NCBI GenBank assembly: GCA_963848115.1
Contig: CAWKCP010000007.1
Coordinates: 682,001-746,000 of the forward strand
Source of the DNA: JAWKOK01 sp963848115
Lineage (GTDB): Bacteria; Chloroflexota; Anaerolineae; Caldilineales; Caldilineaceae
Reading direction: 5' to 3'
Length of the DNA stretch: 64,000 bases
Shown: positions 62,470 to 64,000 of the stretch, in pieces
How positions within the stretch are numbered: the stretch's first letter is position 1
Layout of the letters: each line of letters opens with the position of its first letter
Made by a program: the position numbers and the translations under genes
Notes under the pieces: generated by a model
Told to the model about the DNA's origin: nothing
Database searches by the model: none
Seen by the model: the letters and a program-made list of their open reading frames with translations, nothing else

Positions 62470-63360
62470 ATGATGGCCGCAGAACCCGAGATCGAAACCG
62501 TCAAAACTGACCCAAACCGCCACTGCGTACTCTCGCATTTTCAGGCGCGAACGCTGCTGGAAGCTCGCAAGGCAGGCATGGCCGCAGCCGAGTGCAGTCT
62601 GGACCTCAACATCAGCACCGACACCCTCGCAGTGACGGCTGATGGCGTCGTCCTACCCGATAAAAGCAGGCTCTCCTGGGCAGTTCTGACGGAGATCGAA
62701 GAGACCCCCAATAGCTGCTTCGTGACGGAACACGGCGAAGCGCACAAGATCCGGACATTCTCGGAAGAGACCCAGCGCTTCTACAGTCTGATGCCCACAT
62801 CCGGCGCGCCCACCATGCTCATCTCGGGCATTCCAATGCATCGCATCAAGGACACCGATCCGCACAAGGATACGCTCGAAAAGATCAAGGCCGCCAAGCC
62901 GATCTTCGGCCCGGTGCTCGATACGGCGACCGGACTCGGTTATACAGCCATTGCGGCGGCGGCAACTGCCGAACACGTCACAACCATCGAGTTCGATCCC
63001 GCCGCCCTTGAGGTTGCGAGATTGAATCCCTGGTCCCGACACCTGTTTGACAACCCCAAGATCACGCAACGGCTGGGCGACAGCTATGACGTCATCCCCG
63101 AGTTCGACGACAGCGCCTTTGCCCGCATCATCCACGATCCGCCCATGTTCAATCTGGCCGGCCACCTCTACAGCGAGGATTTTTACGCCGAGCTGTACCG
63201 CGTGCTGCGGCGCAACGGCAAACTGTTTCACTACATCGGCGATCCTGACAGCAGGTCGGGCGCCAATGTCACCCGCGGCGCTATCAGGCGGCTACAAGCC
63301 GTCGGCTTTCGCAAGGTGCAACGCCGCCCACGTGCGTTCGGCGTCGTAGCGGTCAAGTGA
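62470..63360 (+). CDS. COG2521-type SAM-dependent methyltransferase
   Basis: A 296-residue protein with a Rossmann methyltransferase domain. SAM motif I is DTATGLGYTA (residues 151-160), then TTIEFDPAALEVARLNPWSRHLF, and the IIHDPPMFNLAG motif (221-231), followed by LYSEDFYAELYRVLRRNGKLFHYIGDP. This wording fits the archaeal-type predicted methyltransferase group COG2521. The N-terminal 90 residues form a separate small beta domain. The DPPM motif suggests an amino-group acceptor on nucleic acid or protein, by analogy only. The start ATGATG follows AGGACGAT. Its presence beside other archaeal-like families is notable. Confidence 0.85.
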   Translation: MMAAEPEIETVKTDPNRHCVLSHFQARTLLEARKAGMAAAECSLDLNISTDTLAVTADGVVLPDKSRLSWAVLTEIEETPNSCFVTEHGEAHKIRTFSEETQRFYSLMPTSGAPTMLISGIPMHRIKDTDPHKDTLEKIKAAKPIFGPVLDTATGLGYTAIAAAATAEHVTTIEFDPAALEVARLNPWSRHLFDNPKITQRLGDSYDVIPEFDDSAFARIIHDPPMFNLAGHLYSEDFYAELYRVLRRNGKLFHYIGDPDSRSGANVTRGAIRRLQAVGFRKVQRRPRAFGVVAVK

Positions 63361-63517
63361 CTTGCAGGTTATCGCTTGATCCCTGTCCGGCTTATCGCCT
63401 CCCAGCCGCCCCCTGGACTGGGGCTAACCTTCACCCACAGATAGAAAGGCGATGTGAAGCGGTGTAACAAACGGTCGAGACGGGTCCCAATAGGTACGAA
63501 CAATGGTTCGCAACGAC

Positions 63518-63587
63518 GGGCATGTGAACGGGCGGATGGAGCGTTCGGGAGAAATCAAACATTCGGTTTCCGCCCGTACACATGCCC
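63518..63587. repeat. Foldback repeat, 19-bp arms
   Basis: GGGCATGTGAACGGGCGGA (63518-63536) and TCCGCCCGTACACATGCCC (63569-63587) pair with one mismatch around a 32-base loop. The gap 63361-63654 has no gene otherwise. Confidence 0.85.
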
Positions 63588-63654
63588 CTACACATCTCAA
63601 CTGATTTTATGTGCGCAGCAGGCCCACGGTCAACACACCTACTTCGATTCCGAT

Positions 63655-64000
63655 TCAGACGGCCTGTTCTGCATCCACGTAGGTGGGCACGCCTTCTTCC
63701 TCGAAGATGAGATCGATCTCTGCGCGCATGACATCGTCCAGCCGCCAGTCAGCCGCGGCGATATTCTCGGCCAGCTCGCGGTCGTTGCGCACGCCGACCA
63801 GCGCCGTGGTCACAGCCGGATTGCCCAGCACCCAGGCAATGGCCAACTGGGCCACGCTCTTGCCCGCCTCGCCCGCCAACCCCTTGAGCCGCTCGACGAC
63901 CCGGAGTTCAGCCAGGAAGTTCTCACGCTCAAAGAGCGGCAGTCCGAAGGCGTTGCCCTTGGACCGCCAGTCCCACTCCACAAAGGTCGTCTCCGGCGTG
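63655..64000 (-). CDS. Aldo/keto reductase, C-terminal part
   Basis: The last 114 residues of an aldo/keto reductase; the 5' part lies beyond the window. The reading frame continues through 64000, so the GTG at 63981 is not a start. Typical features are LKGLAGEAGKSVAQLAIAWVLGNPAVTTALVGVRNDRELAENIAAADWRL, the C-terminal NADPH-binding helix-strand region of the family (I-x-G-x-R/N-x-x-x-x-x-x-N). The catalytic Tyr and Lys are outside. The substrate is unknown. Confidence 0.92.
   Translation of the reverse strand, partial: TPETTFVEWDWRSKGNAFGLPLFERENFLAELRVVERLKGLAGEAGKSVAQLAIAWVLGNPAVTTALVGVRNDRELAENIAAADWRLDDVMRAEIDLIFEEEGVPTYVDAEQAV

Overview
The window looks like a piece of a Chloroflexota (Anaerolineae/Caldilineae-like) chromosome. 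The main support is a run of very large multi-pass membrane proteins of families known mostly from Chloroflexota and Archaea: DUF2298 (Chlor_Arch_YYY) proteins and a TIGR03663/Agl23-like protein. A COG2521-type (archaeal-like) methyltransferase, a one-piece tmRNA and moderately high G+C fit this. The assignment is inference from family content; no rRNA lies in the window.

Layout. 0-2.1 kb (minus): nitrilase-fold protein, DUF402 protein, HisH and the first codons of a possible metallo-beta-lactamase-fold gene. 2.3-4.6 kb (plus): lspA, a terminator hairpin, rluD and a NUDIX hydrolase. 4.7-8.5 kb: adenosine deaminase, a secreted HEXXH protein, a telomere-like octamer array, sfsA and a DUF3565 protein. 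8.8-15.2 kb: secreted beta-helix protein, ssrA (tmRNA) with terminator, Tat/lipoprotein GH3 enzyme, secreted metallophosphoesterase with a C-terminal stalk-like domain, and a decayed copy of the GH3 region. 15.3-20.6 kb: SDR and SRPBCC proteins converge on a DUF58-TgpA transglutaminase pair (DUF58 is frameshifted). 21-23.2 kb: PyrK-like protein and a LysM/M23 peptidase. 23.3-45 kb: six glycosyltransferase-C/DUF2298-type membrane proteins, two with extracytoplasmic NHL propellers and one of those also with PA14 domains, plus a G5/3D cell-wall protein. 45-48.4 kb: substrate-binding lipoprotein (frameshifted), SnoaL-like protein, a nested repeat/MITE-like region, an apparently free-standing structured small RNA and an LLM oxidoreductase. 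48.8-59.3 kb: DUF2760 and two divergent Hsp70s convergent with two membrane-anchored coiled-coil proteins. 59.8-64 kb: msrB, GH13 glucosidase, COG2521 methyltransferase and a truncated aldo/keto reductase.

Working together. The 23-45 kb block reads as a cell-surface glycan or protein-glycosylation machine facing the outside, beside wall-acting enzymes (M23, G5/3D, GH3, TgpA). The DUF2760-Hsp70-Hsp70(DUF3731) set is a recurrent but uncharacterised chaperone module. The second Hsp70 has no ATG, GTG or TTG start covering its ATPase N-terminus, but has a well placed Shine-Dalgarno in front of an ATT codon.

The intergenic DNA is rich in foldback elements: a MITE-like 162-bp element with a possible 6-bp target duplication, a REPIN-like doublet, several perfect or near-perfect inverted repeats, and an ATCCCTAA octamer array. 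Three genes carry single-base frameshifts, which may be sequencing errors or real decay. The strongest candidates for something undescribed are the promoter-hairpin-terminator RNA at about 47.25-47.37 kb, the GT-C/DUF2298/NHL/PA14 cluster, and the ATT-initiated Hsp70.
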